This document shows, piece by piece, positions 5,048 through 16,300 of a stretch of 31,253 nt of DNA. A program made the position numbers and the translations under genes. Within the stretch, counting starts at the first letter, position 1. Every line of letters starts with the position of its first letter. Under the pieces are notes generated by a model that saw only the letters and a list, made by a program, of their open reading frames with translations, was not told the DNA's origin and did no database searches. The stretch is from positions 1 through 31,253 of IMG/VR virus record IMGVR_UViG_3300049098_000048; one strand, written 5' to 3'. Source of the stretch: a virus.

Positions 5048-5233
5048 TTATAACTCCACAGAATGTTGTGAATCAGTATCTATAAAATTACTACCCGTAT
5101 AAACCTGATCTATATATCCAGTCACTGGTTCCAATTGATGGATATACAATCTATGCGGTTCGATTTGGTGGATGGACTGAGTACTGTCCGCCACCTGATC
5201 GATATGTGCTGTTATCTCTATAATATCAGGCAT
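5048..5233 (-). CDS. 61-aa protein made of 10-residue repeats
   Basis: No known family was recognised. Residues 11-54 form a regular 10-residue repeat: Ile at 11, 21, 31, 41 and 51, followed by Asp or His, then Gln (13, 23, 33, 43) and an aliphatic residue. Examples are IDQVADSTQS, IHQIEPHRLY, IHQLEPVTGY and IDQVYTGSNF. This suggests a short stacked beta structure, perhaps a trimeric fibre segment or solenoid. Ribosome-binding support is weak (GAGCGGTGA region), and the gene probably relies on coupling to the upstream small gene. It sits among tail adaptor genes. Confidence 0.6.
   Translation of the reverse strand: MPDIIEITAHIDQVADSTQSIHQIEPHRLYIHQLEPVTGYIDQVYTGSNFIDTDSQHSVEL
5072..5203 (-). 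repeat. Decapeptide repeat region
   Basis: About 4.4 units of a 30-base in-frame repeat encode I-(D/H)-Q-(V/I/L) at the start of each 10-residue unit. The DNA copies have diverged in synonymous and non-synonymous positions while the residue register is exact, which indicates selection on the protein. Confidence 0.55.
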
Positions 5234-5239
5234 AACTAA

Positions 5240-5380
5240 TCACCGCTCTAATGGAAATGCGATCATTTTTTGGATTTTGAGACTGAACCGAACAATTTCT
5301 TGCCACGCAGCCGCTCCAAAGTTATAAAGTAAACCAAGTCCAAAACTGTAGACCGGTCGCCCCATTCCTAACCTGTTCAT
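5240..5380 (-). CDS. 46-aa small protein coupled to the preceding structural gene
   Basis: ATG at 5378-5380 overlaps the previous gene's TGA (ATGA) and the frame ends at TGA 5240-5242, seven bases before the next ATG. The product starts MNRLGMGRPVYSFGLGLLYN and contains a mildly hydrophobic stretch and a basic C-terminal half (FSLKIQKM, ending PLER). There is no separate ribosome-binding site, so translation would be coupled. It fills the whole gap between two genes. No family was recognised; a small virion or membrane-associated protein is possible. Confidence 0.6.
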   Translation of the reverse strand: MNRLGMGRPVYSFGLGLLYNFGAAAWQEIVRFSLKIQKMIAFPLER

Positions 5381-5931
5381 TGCGGTGTGATGTCGCTCAG
5401 ATCAGAGTTAGTGTCGAATACATAGAGTGGGGTCAGATCATCGCTATCATAGATCGTAATCGTACTACCTACCTTGTCCCACACTCTGCGGTTGTAATGT
5501 GCTTGTTCGATCTTGACTAAACGATCATGTTGCTCAGGCGTCAGCCCAGACCCGCTGGTGACTGCTTGCAAACCAGCTGAGTTCGATACAGATAGAGACA
5601 CGCTGTTATATGTACGAACGTCTAGAATATTGTGATTGGCGCTGTTGTCAGCGATAACTGAGTAGATTCCGTCTTCAAAGGTTATGAAATACGGAGCGAT
5701 GATTGTGAACTTACGAGCATACACAACGCCGGAGAGTGTCTCCTGCGTTGAGTGAATGTGTGTTTTGGGCCAAGGACGACCGTCAAGGTCGTCCTCAAGA
5801 TCCCGTAGCTCTAACCTCAGAGCATTAACATCCAGCCCCCGAATCTCTGGGGAAGCTTGGAGCAGGGTCATACCTGTCCGAGAGATAGTAATCTCCCCAG
5901 AGATCCAGTTTACTGAAGCAACGATTGCCAT
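5377..5931 (-). CDS. Phage structural (tail/adaptor) protein of a widespread unnamed type
   Basis: The 184-aa product begins with a short beta-rich segment (VNWISGEITISRTGMTLLQ), then LDVNALRLELRDLEDDLDGRPWP and THIHSTQETLSGVVYARKF, followed by a repetitive beta region (SVSLSVSNSAGLQAVTSGSG) and a C-terminal helix (EQHDRLVKIEQAHY). This layout is familiar from tail-region proteins encoded beside fibres in many phages, where the Asn-rich strands form a trimerising stalk. The exact role is not established. The ATG overlaps the previous TAA by one base (TAATG), so it is translated by coupling. Confidence 0.6.
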   Translation of the reverse strand: MAIVASVNWISGEITISRTGMTLLQASPEIRGLDVNALRLELRDLEDDLDGRPWPKTHIHSTQETLSGVVYARKFTIIAPYFITFEDGIYSVIADNSANHNILDVRTYNSVSLSVSNSAGLQAVTSGSGLTPEQHDRLVKIEQAHYNRRVWDKVGSTITIYDSDDLTPLYVFDTNSDLSDITPQ

Positions 5932-8315
5932 TAGGCGTCACTATTTCGAACCGCACCCACTTCGAAACCAGTAGCGCCGAAGGTTGCCGTAGCTGGGAAT
6001 GGTTTGATGGGGCCATTCTTAACAGCGTCGTAACCGTTCTTGACTACGATAGCCACCTGCGTGTTACTGGCACCCTTAACTGCGGTATAGGAAACTTCTG
6101 TACCAGAAGTGACTTCCTCGTCAACGAAAGCCCGCATACAGTTGTTACCAATGGCAGCTGCACTGGGAGCAGTACCGACCAGTGTGTACGTCAAACCAGA
6201 GTATGATGCGTACTCAATCAGGTCGTAGTTTCCATCACTGTCACGCTCAATCCGCAGGAACCCCGCAGCTGGAGTGTTATCAGGAATAGCAGTCACGACT
6301 GCCGTGGTGGACACACCTGAAACCAGTGCTGTGGTTAAAGTCGCTTCTGCAAATGTTGGCAGGGCGTCTCCGTTGGCATCAGTAGCGACACCGTTCCATG
6401 GGTAGATCGTAACAGTGTCACCGATTTCCAGCTTGGTAACCTTACCAGTCTGGTTATTCGGCGGCTGCTGCTGTACACCGGCCAAGTTGGTCAACAGGTC
6501 GCCAACGATAGCGTCAGTGCTATCCAGACCAATACCGAAGTTGGTTTGGAAATTCGTACCCGTGTAAACACCGACGAACTGGTTATTGATAGTACGGTTA
6601 GAAATCGTACCGTTCACAGCTACAGTGTTATTTGAAGTGACACCGTAGAGTAACTGACCATCAACAGGGTCAAGGCCAGTCAAGCCCTGCAGGTACAGAT
6701 TACCTGTTGTGCCATCGTCATCTAGACCAAGTAACAGAGCAGAACCAGCATTGGTGTTCGATACAATAGTGCCAGTAGAACCGTCACCACCAGAGTCCAG
6801 ACCAGTCATTGTTTCCGCTGCTCCGGGGGCTGGGTTGCCGTTCATATCGAATACGCAGGTACCAGTAGCACCAGCATCGTTCTGATAGATCAGGCGACCA
6901 CGACTACCACCAGAGAACGTTACAACCTCACCAACAGTGAAGCTAGTTGTCTGCCCGGTATAAGTAACTGAGGTACCCCAGACCAACAACTCAGCTGCAG
7001 TCAGGTTAGCTGACTCAGTGTCGTAGGCAAAGTTCTTGTTAACACCCGTGAACAACTGAGCATTACGGGCGAACAGAGTTTCAGCAGTACCACGACGCTG
7101 GACGTACTTGGTACGCTCGTATGACTGCAGCGAACTGGCCGAGCCATAATCCAGTTTCAGGTAATACTCAGTTGCACCGTTACCATTGTTGTAATCGATG
7201 GTTGTGAAACCTTCAGTCAGTACGATGGTGTTGTACGGAGCACCCGCTACAGTTCCAACAGCAGTCAGGTTGTTACCGTCTGCGCTGGAGAACAATGCCA
7301 GAGCGGTGGTACCAGTAGACAGTGTAGTGCCACCCTCGAAGTACGAGTGACCGAACTCAAGCAGCTTACCCTTGATACGCTTACCGTCGATATCAACATC
7401 GTTTTCACGAGTCAGGATGAGCATACGAACGTTACCGTCGATGGAGTGCGGCATGAAAGCGTTGCCCCAGTAATCAGTAACAATGCTGTCGTCCTGAATC
7501 AGGACAGGCTGGGTGTCAGCATTCGGCGTCGTAACCTGCAGGTTCAAACCAGAGTACAATTCTGCAGTTCCGTTCTGCTGGATACTACCATCGTACATGT
7601 GCTGGGCAATGGTGTTGTCGATAACCATGTTGCTCAACAGACGAACAATCTTGTTCGTATCCTTACCAGAAGGAACCGGGTCGATACGAGACAGGTCGTC
7701 GTTACCGTAGATGTCTTCGTTATCGTTCAGGTCAGACAGCAGACGATGCATGTGCAATGGGGTGTAGGCACGGTCATGGATCACACCGTTTACAGTTCCG
7801 TCACCACCACTATCACCTGTGAAAGTATCGTTATCAGCAGGCAGACTAATGTCAACTGGGCTAATGAATCGAACAGACAATTCGCCCGACACACCTGCAT
7901 CGGATTCAACTGTGATGACTTCACAAGTCTCACCACCACTGAAGGTAAGGATCTCCCCGGCTACTACGTTGGAAGTTTGTCCATCGAAGAAGAAGGAGTG
8001 AGTGGCCCCCAACGCAGGACCAGCCCACACCATGATGCCAGTTGATGGGACTGTGATGTCATCCCGCATATATGCGGGATACAACATTGGGTCAGGAGTT
8101 CCGACTGTATCTGCAGTTGTAGAACCCTGCGTCAACACGTCGTTATCAGAAGGAGCGGGCCCAGAGACGATTGCAACTTTCAGCTTTCCAGTAGCGCCGT
8201 CATCGAATACACCCACGATGAATCCAACACCTCCAGTCCACGTCAGGTTTGCGCCCTCTGCGACAAAAGGACCGGAAGCCTCGTTGTCGTAGTTAACGTT
8301 ATAATAAGCAGTCAT
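5931..8315 (-). CDS. Large beta-rich virion protein with internal repeats
   Basis: This 794-aa product is dominated by Gly/Thr/Ser/Asp-rich beta sequence without Cys-rich or enzymatic motifs. A beta module recurs at about residues 25-70, 110-180, 447-520 and 526-575, with hallmark phrases VAGEILTFSGG / VGEVVTFSGG and GDSGGDGTVNG / LDSGGDGSTGT. The region between, about 180-440, includes the His-rich PLHMHRLLSDLNDNEDIYG and a conserved-looking IDGKRIKGKLLEFGHSYFEGG. It is probably an abundant virion surface or tail protein. GAGGA precedes the ATG. Enzymatic activity cannot be excluded. Confidence 0.65.
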   Translation of the reverse strand: MTAYYNVNYDNEASGPFVAEGANLTWTGGVGFIVGVFDDGATGKLKVAIVSGPAPSDNDVLTQGSTTADTVGTPDPMLYPAYMRDDITVPSTGIMVWAGPALGATHSFFFDGQTSNVVAGEILTFSGGETCEVITVESDAGVSGELSVRFISPVDISLPADNDTFTGDSGGDGTVNGVIHDRAYTPLHMHRLLSDLNDNEDIYGNDDLSRIDPVPSGKDTNKIVRLLSNMVIDNTIAQHMYDGSIQQNGTAELYSGLNLQVTTPNADTQPVLIQDDSIVTDYWGNAFMPHSIDGNVRMLILTRENDVDIDGKRIKGKLLEFGHSYFEGGTTLSTGTTALALFSSADGNNLTAVGTVAGAPYNTIVLTEGFTTIDYNNGNGATEYYLKLDYGSASSLQSYERTKYVQRRGTAETLFARNAQLFTGVNKNFAYDTESANLTAAELLVWGTSVTYTGQTTSFTVGEVVTFSGGSRGRLIYQNDAGATGTCVFDMNGNPAPGAAETMTGLDSGGDGSTGTIVSNTNAGSALLLGLDDDGTTGNLYLQGLTGLDPVDGQLLYGVTSNNTVAVNGTISNRTINNQFVGVYTGTNFQTNFGIGLDSTDAIVGDLLTNLAGVQQQPPNNQTGKVTKLEIGDTVTIYPWNGVATDANGDALPTFAEATLTTALVSGVSTTAVVTAIPDNTPAAGFLRIERDSDGNYDLIEYASYSGLTYTLVGTAPSAAAIGNNCMRAFVDEEVTSGTEVSYTAVKGASNTQVAIVVKNGYDAVKNGPIKPFPATATFGATGFEVGAVRNSDA

Positions 8316-8326
8316 AGTAATAGTCC

Positions 8327-10171
8327 TCAGTCAGGTATTAATAAAGTAGAAACAGATAGACCGTTAGCTGAGTCTACCGTGCCGGTTATAGAGCCGGGAA
8401 CATACACTGGCTCCTGAGACCCCTTTTTCACACTCCCAGACACGGGCTGATCTGATCCATAAGCCCGTGTATCTGAAATCACACCACTCGCATTTGTAAG
8501 CCCATCGATGATGACTGCAGTGGCTTTAATCGTACCAGTCGCGGGGGTTGTAGGAGTTCCCGAAACTGTGAACGTATAAGCATTAGCACCAGTTACTGTA
8601 ATAGTCTTTATTCTGTTGTACTCATTTTGCACAGCGCCGTCGATTGCCACCTTCTGCCCAGTAACCATGCCATGCGCTGTATGGGCTACTGTAGCTGTAG
8701 AGCCAGACCGGGTGATGGTAACTGTCTCATTCCACGGAAATGGACCCGTGTTATCAGCGGCAGTCACTGTGACTGCTGCTCCCTCAACGACAGCATTAGT
8801 TTGCTGGTCCTTCACAGTTACAGTAAAAGTTGCTTGCCCACTGACTACTGTCACAGTAGCCCCAGCAGTTCTGATCGTTGGGGTGGAGTACCCGGAGCCC
8901 ACGTTAATCGTCAGGGTTCCAGAGCCTACATTTACATAAATCGCTTCTGTACCGGCTGAACCATCAACAGTTGCGTAGGAAGTCAGATCCAGATAATTGT
9001 TCCAAGTCATAGCGCCAGTACCCAGCGAGGTCAGTTCAACTGCGTGGTTACTGCTGCCAATAAAGGTATTGTCCTGCAGGTCAGCGAGATCATCCGTCAC
9101 GGCTGCGGCGCTGGAAGTAGCTACGGAACTCTTATCAATCAGACAATTATCAAGCGTTGCTGAGTTCAGAGTAATGGCAGCACACCCACGCCACGTCGCA
9201 CCATCTGCTGTGCACGCAGCCCGGAGGGTAGTAATACCCAGACCTGTGAAAGTGCCACCCACGATATCGAACACTGTGCTGGCATTATTCACTACCAACC
9301 TGCCGGGGTTGTTCGTCCCCTGCGCAGTAATACTCACATTCGTCCAGTACACCTCAGTTGAGGCGTGATCTAAAATGATCTGCGTAAAGTCTGTCGTTGA
9401 ATGAACTGTGTCTACAAGGGTAATGTTTACATCACTGTCATCAAAGTAAGCCAGTGTCGCCACCTTGGAATTGTTCTGCCCAATGACAAAGCGGCCCTGC
9501 AATTCGTAAGCTGATCCTACCTTGGTCAGTATGCCCCAGCGATTGTTTATACTGTCGTTCTGGGCGTTGAATCCTGCGAAGGTTGCCGGGGTTCCAGAGT
9601 CACCTGCGGTGATATACGCCCCGGTGCCGTAACGTATCGCGTCACAGCCGATATTAGAGCCTTTAACTGTTGCTAATGTCTTTAGGCCGAATCCGAAGTA
9701 TGTGGGGGTCGCTCCGGGACTACCGTTCACTGTCCGGTAGGGGATACTGCCCGTGTTGGAAGTGGTCACATAGTCAACCACGTAACACTTAGCTACGCGG
9801 CCCGCCGCACCATAGGTATCGCTACCCTCGACGTGGAACTGCATGAAGTTGGCAGTGCTGGTGCCGATAATGACATACGCCCCACGAGTTGCGAGGTTGT
9901 CTGAGAGACCGGGGGTGGCGTTGAATCCCCATACAAAGATGTGTACTCCAGCGGCTACTGTGCCTGCGCCCGGAGTCTTGTTGACAGCGAGACCACGTTC
10001 CGCATTGGAGCACGGCTTATCCCAACAACCTGCTCCTTGCATGCCAAGGTCAGCACCAAAGGCTGGAGCGCCACCACCACCACCTGATATATTGAACGCA
10101 GTCCAGCCGGTGGACGCTGACTCAGCAAGGTCGATATCAGTCAGATCTTCTGTGTAACTGGGAGCAGCCAT
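8327..10171 (-). CDS. Beta-helix/Ig-like virion protein
   Basis: The 614-aa product has three recognisable parts. The N-terminal ~200 residues are Gly/Ala-rich with several Cys. The middle (~200-420) has short strand repeats such as FDIVGGTFTGLGITTL and ITLNSATLDNCLIDKSS that look like right-handed beta-helix coils. At ~485-550 is a phage beta-barrel-like module (TVAHTAHGMVTGQKVAIDG, then YTFTVSGTPTTPATGTIKA), and Ig-like strands flank it. This points to a tail spike or fibre-like structural protein; no catalytic residues were identified. It starts two bases after the end of a small basic gene. Confidence 0.6.
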   Translation of the reverse strand: MAAPSYTEDLTDIDLAESASTGWTAFNISGGGGGAPAFGADLGMQGAGCWDKPCSNAERGLAVNKTPGAGTVAAGVHIFVWGFNATPGLSDNLATRGAYVIIGTSTANFMQFHVEGSDTYGAAGRVAKCYVVDYVTTSNTGSIPYRTVNGSPGATPTYFGFGLKTLATVKGSNIGCDAIRYGTGAYITAGDSGTPATFAGFNAQNDSINNRWGILTKVGSAYELQGRFVIGQNNSKVATLAYFDDSDVNITLVDTVHSTTDFTQIILDHASTEVYWTNVSITAQGTNNPGRLVVNNASTVFDIVGGTFTGLGITTLRAACTADGATWRGCAAITLNSATLDNCLIDKSSVATSSAAAVTDDLADLQDNTFIGSSNHAVELTSLGTGAMTWNNYLDLTSYATVDGSAGTEAIYVNVGSGTLTINVGSGYSTPTIRTAGATVTVVSGQATFTVTVKDQQTNAVVEGAAVTVTAADNTGPFPWNETVTITRSGSTATVAHTAHGMVTGQKVAIDGAVQNEYNRIKTITVTGANAYTFTVSGTPTTPATGTIKATAVIIDGLTNASGVISDTRAYGSDQPVSGSVKKGSQEPVYVPGSITGTVDSANGLSVSTLLIPD

Positions 10172-10172
10172 C

Positions 10173-10346
10173 TTATACTCGTTTCAATCTGGGGTTACGT
10201 TTCTTTGCAGCAGAAGACGCTTTGCGAGAAGATGCAGCCAGTATTGCCCCAGCTGACTTCCTGCTCAGTCCTTGTTTCTTTGCGATCTTGTTCTGAACGG
10301 ATTTGAATCCGGGATGAGCAGCTCTCAATCCTTTTCCGCACGCCAT
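10173..10346 (-). CDS. 57-aa basic small virion-region protein
   Basis: A strong AGGAGG (10354-10359 on the minus strand) precedes the ATG at 10344-10346, and the TAA is one base from the next gene. The product starts MACGKGLRAAHPGFKSV, continues with AKKQGLSRKSAGAILAASS and ends KKRNPRLKRV. Small Lys/Arg/Ala proteins of this kind, with a SRKSAGAIL-like motif, are often encoded among the structural genes of tailed phages. A DNA-packaging or virion-assembly role is plausible but not known. Confidence 0.7.
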   Translation of the reverse strand: MACGKGLRAAHPGFKSVQNKIAKKQGLSRKSAGAILAASSRKASSAAKKRNPRLKRV

Positions 10347-10358
10347 ATTCGTATCCTC

Positions 10359-13300
10359 CTAGTCGAACCACTTCCCAAAGACAGTCTGTCCGGGGAGTGC
10401 TTTTGTCACTGCTCCGGGCTGCATAGTAACCAGATCCGGAATGCTGGCTATGGTATCAAACGTAGCGGCCATACCACTAACTCCGTAACCACCCCATTTC
10501 AGGTCTTTGTGTATGTCCACACCTTGTTGGGCGTACCCAAGTAAACCCCCTCGAACAGCTCCATGCTGAATGTAATCCCCGGCAGACCAGTTGGCCTTGC
10601 GTGGGTCACCCGCAGAGCCATACTGAATCAGTTCTCGAAGTAGGTCTGCGGCGATCATCGCAGGAATGTAACTGAGCAACCCAATAAAAACTGCGTAGTT
10701 TCCTTCCATCGCTTCATGTCCTACACGCTTCAAGATTCGTTCGTGGAACGTATACATGAAGCTCTTCAGGTACTGAAAAAGCTGAAAATGTGGATCAGAT
10801 CCCCATAGCGTACGCATAGAAGGGTTAGGTCGCAGAATCGCCTCATCTGTCCACTGCACCAGTGCTGACCGGATGCGGTCGTCACGGGCTACCTCTGCTT
10901 CACTGGCACGTAGTCTTTCCGCGTGTGAGAACACCCGCAGCGAGCCGTCCTTACGCAGCTTCACGTCGTCCTTGGTCAGGTTCAGCTCATTCATCCATCG
11001 CTGGGAATGCTTGCCGGGGCGCTGGGAGTGCTTGACGATGAACGCCTCGGCAGCTGCCAGTCCCATCAGGCGGGTAGTACGAGTCCATGCCTGCAGGCCG
11101 ATCACCCGGAAGAACCCATCATTAAACTTCCTCAGCTTGCCTGTAAGGTGCATACCGTCGTAGCGCCACCCAAGGGCATCTGCGACCTGAGAATGCTCGA
11201 TAATGCCCAGCATCTCGCCCAGATCGTTCAAATTCGTCTTGTTCCGCTGCATGAATGCCTTGGTAGCCCGGACAATGCTGCCCATCTCGCTTGAGCGGAC
11301 TGCTATGCCCATTACATCAGCCAGTGAGGTCAGCGTAGACAGAGCGAGGTAACGCAGGTTCTGGTACACGATAGCCACGCCCATGGCTTTATTCAGCCCC
11401 GCGTTGATCGGAGAGAACTGATGCTCCGGTAGAGCCATGCCTGTCCACCTGTGGAGCCACTCAGCTGTGTGGCGTCCGTAAGTACCCATCGACGCCTTGA
11501 CGTAGTTCACAGTCGCCTTACGCTGCATTGGGGTAGCGCCCTGTGTCTCTGCCTGCTGCAACAGGTTTTCTAAATTCTGCCCATTCTCACCAAAGCGACG
11601 GGTGTACTCTGCGTGCTTCACAGCCTGACTGATATACATACCGGTAACCTCACCGATATTGTTATTCAGGAAGGGGCGCATCTCGACGGGATCGACGAAT
11701 TTGAACAGGCGCGGGTTATTAAACCGCATTACAGGTACCTGTCGGTCTTCCGATATCTCGAAGTCCATGGAACCTTCGGACATAGCACTGCGAACCATGT
11801 AGTCCACCATGGTGTCACTATCCAGCAAGTTCTCCGGCTGGGTTATGTTTAACGTAACTCCAGCGTCTTCATCCCGGTAGGACAGACTCCACTCCCCGGT
11901 CTTGGCCAGTTTCTTAAAGGCATCTTCCAGTGCTTTTTCACCCAACCCATCATATTGCTTAATCATCCACCGTTTATGCTGGCGGAAATTCATAAACGCA
12001 GCCAGATCTTCCCGCTTACTCTTGTACTTGTCCTGAGCCAAAACTGTACGGAACTCATCTGTCTTGGATGACAGAGCATCTTGATTCAGCATCCACGGGA
12101 AGTAATTCTTGATATGGGAGCGTGTATCCACACCAGCATCGCGCTGGTACTTACGCATCTCAGCAAACAGGTCACGCACCTGCTGGACTACACGCTGAAC
12201 TCCCGGAGGAGCCTCGGACAGGGGCTTGGACTGGTACAGGTAATCCAGAGCCTCGTTACCGAACTTGGCATCCTTACCGTCGAAGATACGGCGCATACGG
12301 TTCTCAAACCGAACACCCAGTTGCTTACCAGCTTGAAAAGTGGGGTTGCCTCGCATCTCACCGGGTCTGTTATGGAACTGGTTGGCTATCTCAGATAATG
12401 CCGGGATCTCAAAAGCGTGGACGCGGTTATCCACAGTAAGGAACAACGGCCTGACTAGTTTCATCGCCAACTCGTAACTGGGCTGGAATGTCTCAATAAC
12501 GTTCTCAGCGATAGAGTTAGGCAAGATCTTAGCTACAGCAGACCGATGTACAGCTGCATCGAATGGGGTCATGGACTGCTCAATAGCACGGAACAAATTT
12601 ACAGCTCGCTCTGACTGCGCCACGATACCCATAACCTTGCGGAAGAACGTACGGATACGCTGGAAGATCGTATCCGTACGTGGTCCGAGATTAATAAGTC
12701 CTGCTCGCCATAACTGGTACATATAAGCGGTAGCGTCGAACGGGTTATCCAGTTGCTCCAGTGCCTGCCGGTCATGCTGGAACAGCGTACGCATCTGGTT
12801 TTGGACGTGCTTAGTCTTGGCCGCGTTAAACAGAACATTCGAAGTAGCTGACTTTACCCGCTCATCCAACAAGAACTCATAGAAAGCGTTATGAAAAACG
12901 TGACCATACGGATCTTGGTCTTCGAGCGTTGCCACGTAGACACCGTACTCTACATCTTCCTTGGTCATCAGGTCAGCCAGCTTGGCATCCGGAGCCAATT
13001 TCTTGATCAGTTCTATATCCTTCGTTGGTATTGGCAAACTGGCAGATGCAGCCATACCTACTTGTGGAGAGAACGGTAAATCCCACGAACGGCGTCCACC
13101 AGCCAAGGCATCCATCAGGCTGTTAATGTTCCCCTTTGGCGCAATACCAACCATGCTGCGGAGTGTGTCGGCAATAGCCTTGAAGAAACGTTCGATACCA
13201 GTTCTGGGCTGGCGGGTCTCGGTGAACCACCGGCTGGCGCTGTCAGCGAACCACTCCTCGAAGTCGAGCATGTAGTCCCGCACCTTGTCCGTAAGCTGAT

Positions 13301-16300
13301 CGAGGCGAGCATTACCATCAGCTCCAGCCAGCGTCAGCAGCACTGACTTGGGCTGCTTCTTGGAGCGCAGCAGCTCCTCAATAGTGGTGTTGTCCTTGCC
13401 GTACTTCTTGCGCCAAGACAGGTACTCCTGCATGACCTTGCGAGCCATGGAGTCGTTCAGTGTGTGAACGTAACCACCGTACACGGCGTGACCGATCTCG
13501 TGAGCCAGCACTTCACGGGTAAGCTGCTCTGACAGGCCGGGGCGGACATACACACCGATGCGTCCGTTCTCGACCGGGGTGGCGAATCCGTGCAATGTGC
13601 CGGTAGCAAGATTCTGCAGCCAGTCCAGCTTCATTTCCTTGGTCAGGTACTTCGATGCCTGCCCTGACGACATGAGGTAGACACTTTGGGGAGCACGGAT
13701 CTTCTTGAAATACTCCTTGGCGATATTCTCGGCGTACTCGTTCTTGTTCTCCAGAAGCTGCTTGGTGTTCTCATAGGTCTGACGAATACTGGTACTGGCT
13801 TTGGGCCCCGGCTTCTCAACGAATGCCTTGGCTGCAGCTTCGCTGAGCTTCTTGTGCTCAGCCTTCATTTTCTTCAGGCGCTTGAGCTTGTCAGCACGCA
13901 CGGCAGCTTCTTTCGTGACAGCTATGTCAGCCGTCAGATCTGATATGGCATCCCTGCGCTTCTGATATTGTTCGACAGTGCTGAGCTTAGGCTTTGTTAC
14001 GGGTCTTACTTTGGGCTGTGGCGCACCTTTCTTCAGCCCTTTCTTCTCCCTAGTTGTAGTAACTGTAGGCTCACGGGTAGCGGGAGCAGCTGGCTGCTTC
14101 TGCACCTTGGTTACTGCCTCGATAGGAATTGCTACTAGCCCGGATGCCTTTTGTTTTGTCTTCGGAGTTTTTGGCGGCATCAAGCTGGAGTTACTAGCGG
14201 CCAGCATCTCATCGAGTTTATTAACTGGAATACCAGAAGAACGAGCCAAGTTAGCCTTGTCCTTTTCAAACTGCGCCCGCTGCTTAGGAGTAATCTTGAA
14301 CTTGCTGGTGCTCCACAACACCTTGCCCTTGCCTTTAGGTCTGACGACTACGCTTCCACCATCCCCACGTAGCTCGAAGGTATCGGCTTCTTCTATAGAC
14401 TTGGCGTCACGGAGATTGAGCACAGCGAATTTCGGTACCCCTTTCTCCGTAAAATTTATGTATGGGTAATAGAAACTACGTCGCTCAAGCAAAGTCTCCA
14501 GTCGTGCCCACTCCTCACGAGCTACCTTTGCGATATTTTTCGCTGTAGTAACGTCAGCAGTAGCCCGTGCGATGACTTCTGGTTCTGCCCCGGCTTTCTG
14601 TAGGGTATCGAGTGTTTTAACCAACCCATCCCGTCGCTTGTCTGCTTCGATGGATATTTCCCTAGCAGCGTAACGATCTTTACTTAATTGCTTCTTGGGG
14701 TTTGGGGCGACATTCGGGCGATCCAGTTCCATGCGCTTTTTACGCAGTTCGCTTTCTTCCTGCATAAGCTCAGGTTCTACATTTTGCTTAGCTTGATCTG
14801 CTTCGAATTCTGCAAAATCGAATGGAGCCACGCCCCTTCTGAAGCGGTCAGTTATCTTGGCTCCCTGTAAAACCTGCAGGAAAGTCTTGGCTGTATTGTT
14901 CTTTTTATCACCAGCCACAACAGTGTCAGCACCAATAATTTTTACTAACTCATTCAGCGCAAGCTGCGACTCCTGTCTCTCAGCTGTACCCTTTTCAGCT
15001 GCTGCTTTCAGTGCACCGGGGGCAAGGATCGCCTGTATATTTGATGCTTTAGGTAGCTGAATGATGCCCTGCTCTGCTGCCATCTCCAGTCCGAGCATCA
15101 CGTCATTGAACAGACGCATTGCTGAAGTGCGCTCCCCCGTAGCTTCCCGTGGGCGTCCTGTGACTGCTTGTGGGGTGGTTAGCTCCTCACGCTGACGTTC
15201 CTTGCGGGCGAAGCTAGTCAGATTCCTCATGTTGAGGACGTTGTTGCCAATTCGCACTTGCCCCGGATACTGCTTGGCGTTGTAATTGTCAGTAACTTGA
15301 AAAAAGATATGCTTGGGATTCTGCCCCTGCCTGCCGATGTTCGCACCAGCCAGAGACTCCCCAGCGTTTTCATCCCGGTTGTTCTGCAGTAACTTATTAA
15401 ACTGCGTACGTACCTCGGGGGCCAGATCCTGTGTTTCAAGGATGTCCCGTACTTCAGTGAGCGCAGGTGACTTGATGCTTTCATAGTTCGCAAGAAAAGA
15501 ACCGGGATTAGCTGGGTCGTAAATCCAAGAAACCCCAGTACGCTTAGCGATACGCTCTTTACTGCGGAGAGACTCCAGCTGGTCTTCAATTCGTTTTAAT
15601 CTGGCGTTTGCTGTTTGCTTCTTTACTGGATCAAGTATCTGGTGCGGTCTTATCTTTCCTTGTTCCTTCAGTAAATCAATTATTTTAAGATTGGTATTTG
15701 CTCCGGACTCCTCCGCAAAAAGTTCTTCGCCGCGTTGGTTAATGAGACTCTGCTGTAGTTCCACGTCATCCGGGAACTGGGCTAGGGCTTCGCGCTCTGT
15801 ACGCTGTAGCAACGTCTCTCGTTCGAACGGGCCACGAAACTCAGGGGCGGTCTCGTCGATACCACCTAAATCAGCTTCAGCAAGCTGCTTCTCAGCATTG
15901 TCGAGGCGCTGCAGCAAGGTCCGCATGGGAACCTGCTCACCGGCCTTCTCCGGTACTAAGATTCTATTCAGCATATCCGGAAGCTCAGTTTCGAGTCCCT
16001 CCAGATCACCGGTCTTAGCTACAGTGAAAACCTCGTTGATCTTGCGATCCTGTAAACCCTCGCGCAGAGCACCTACACTAGCGAGCATATCCGGTACAGA
16101 TGGCTGATTTGCCCGTTCGACATCGTAAGCAGCCTGCTGCTGGTCGATGAAAGGCTGGTTCAGGACGCCAAGCTGGTCTTCCAGATTCCCGGCGTACTCG
16201 TCTGCGGGCATACCCAGTAGCTCACGAGCTGAGCCACTAAGTCTTTTTGTCGTGGTTACTGGGACATCCAGCTGCAGTTCTCTTGGCTCAAATCCAAGGT

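Noticed and set aside
7347-8045. Plus-strand open frame (232 codons) opposite the 794-aa virion protein
   Set aside because: Antisense shadow with low-complexity Val/Thr/Arg composition and no credible start signal or domain.
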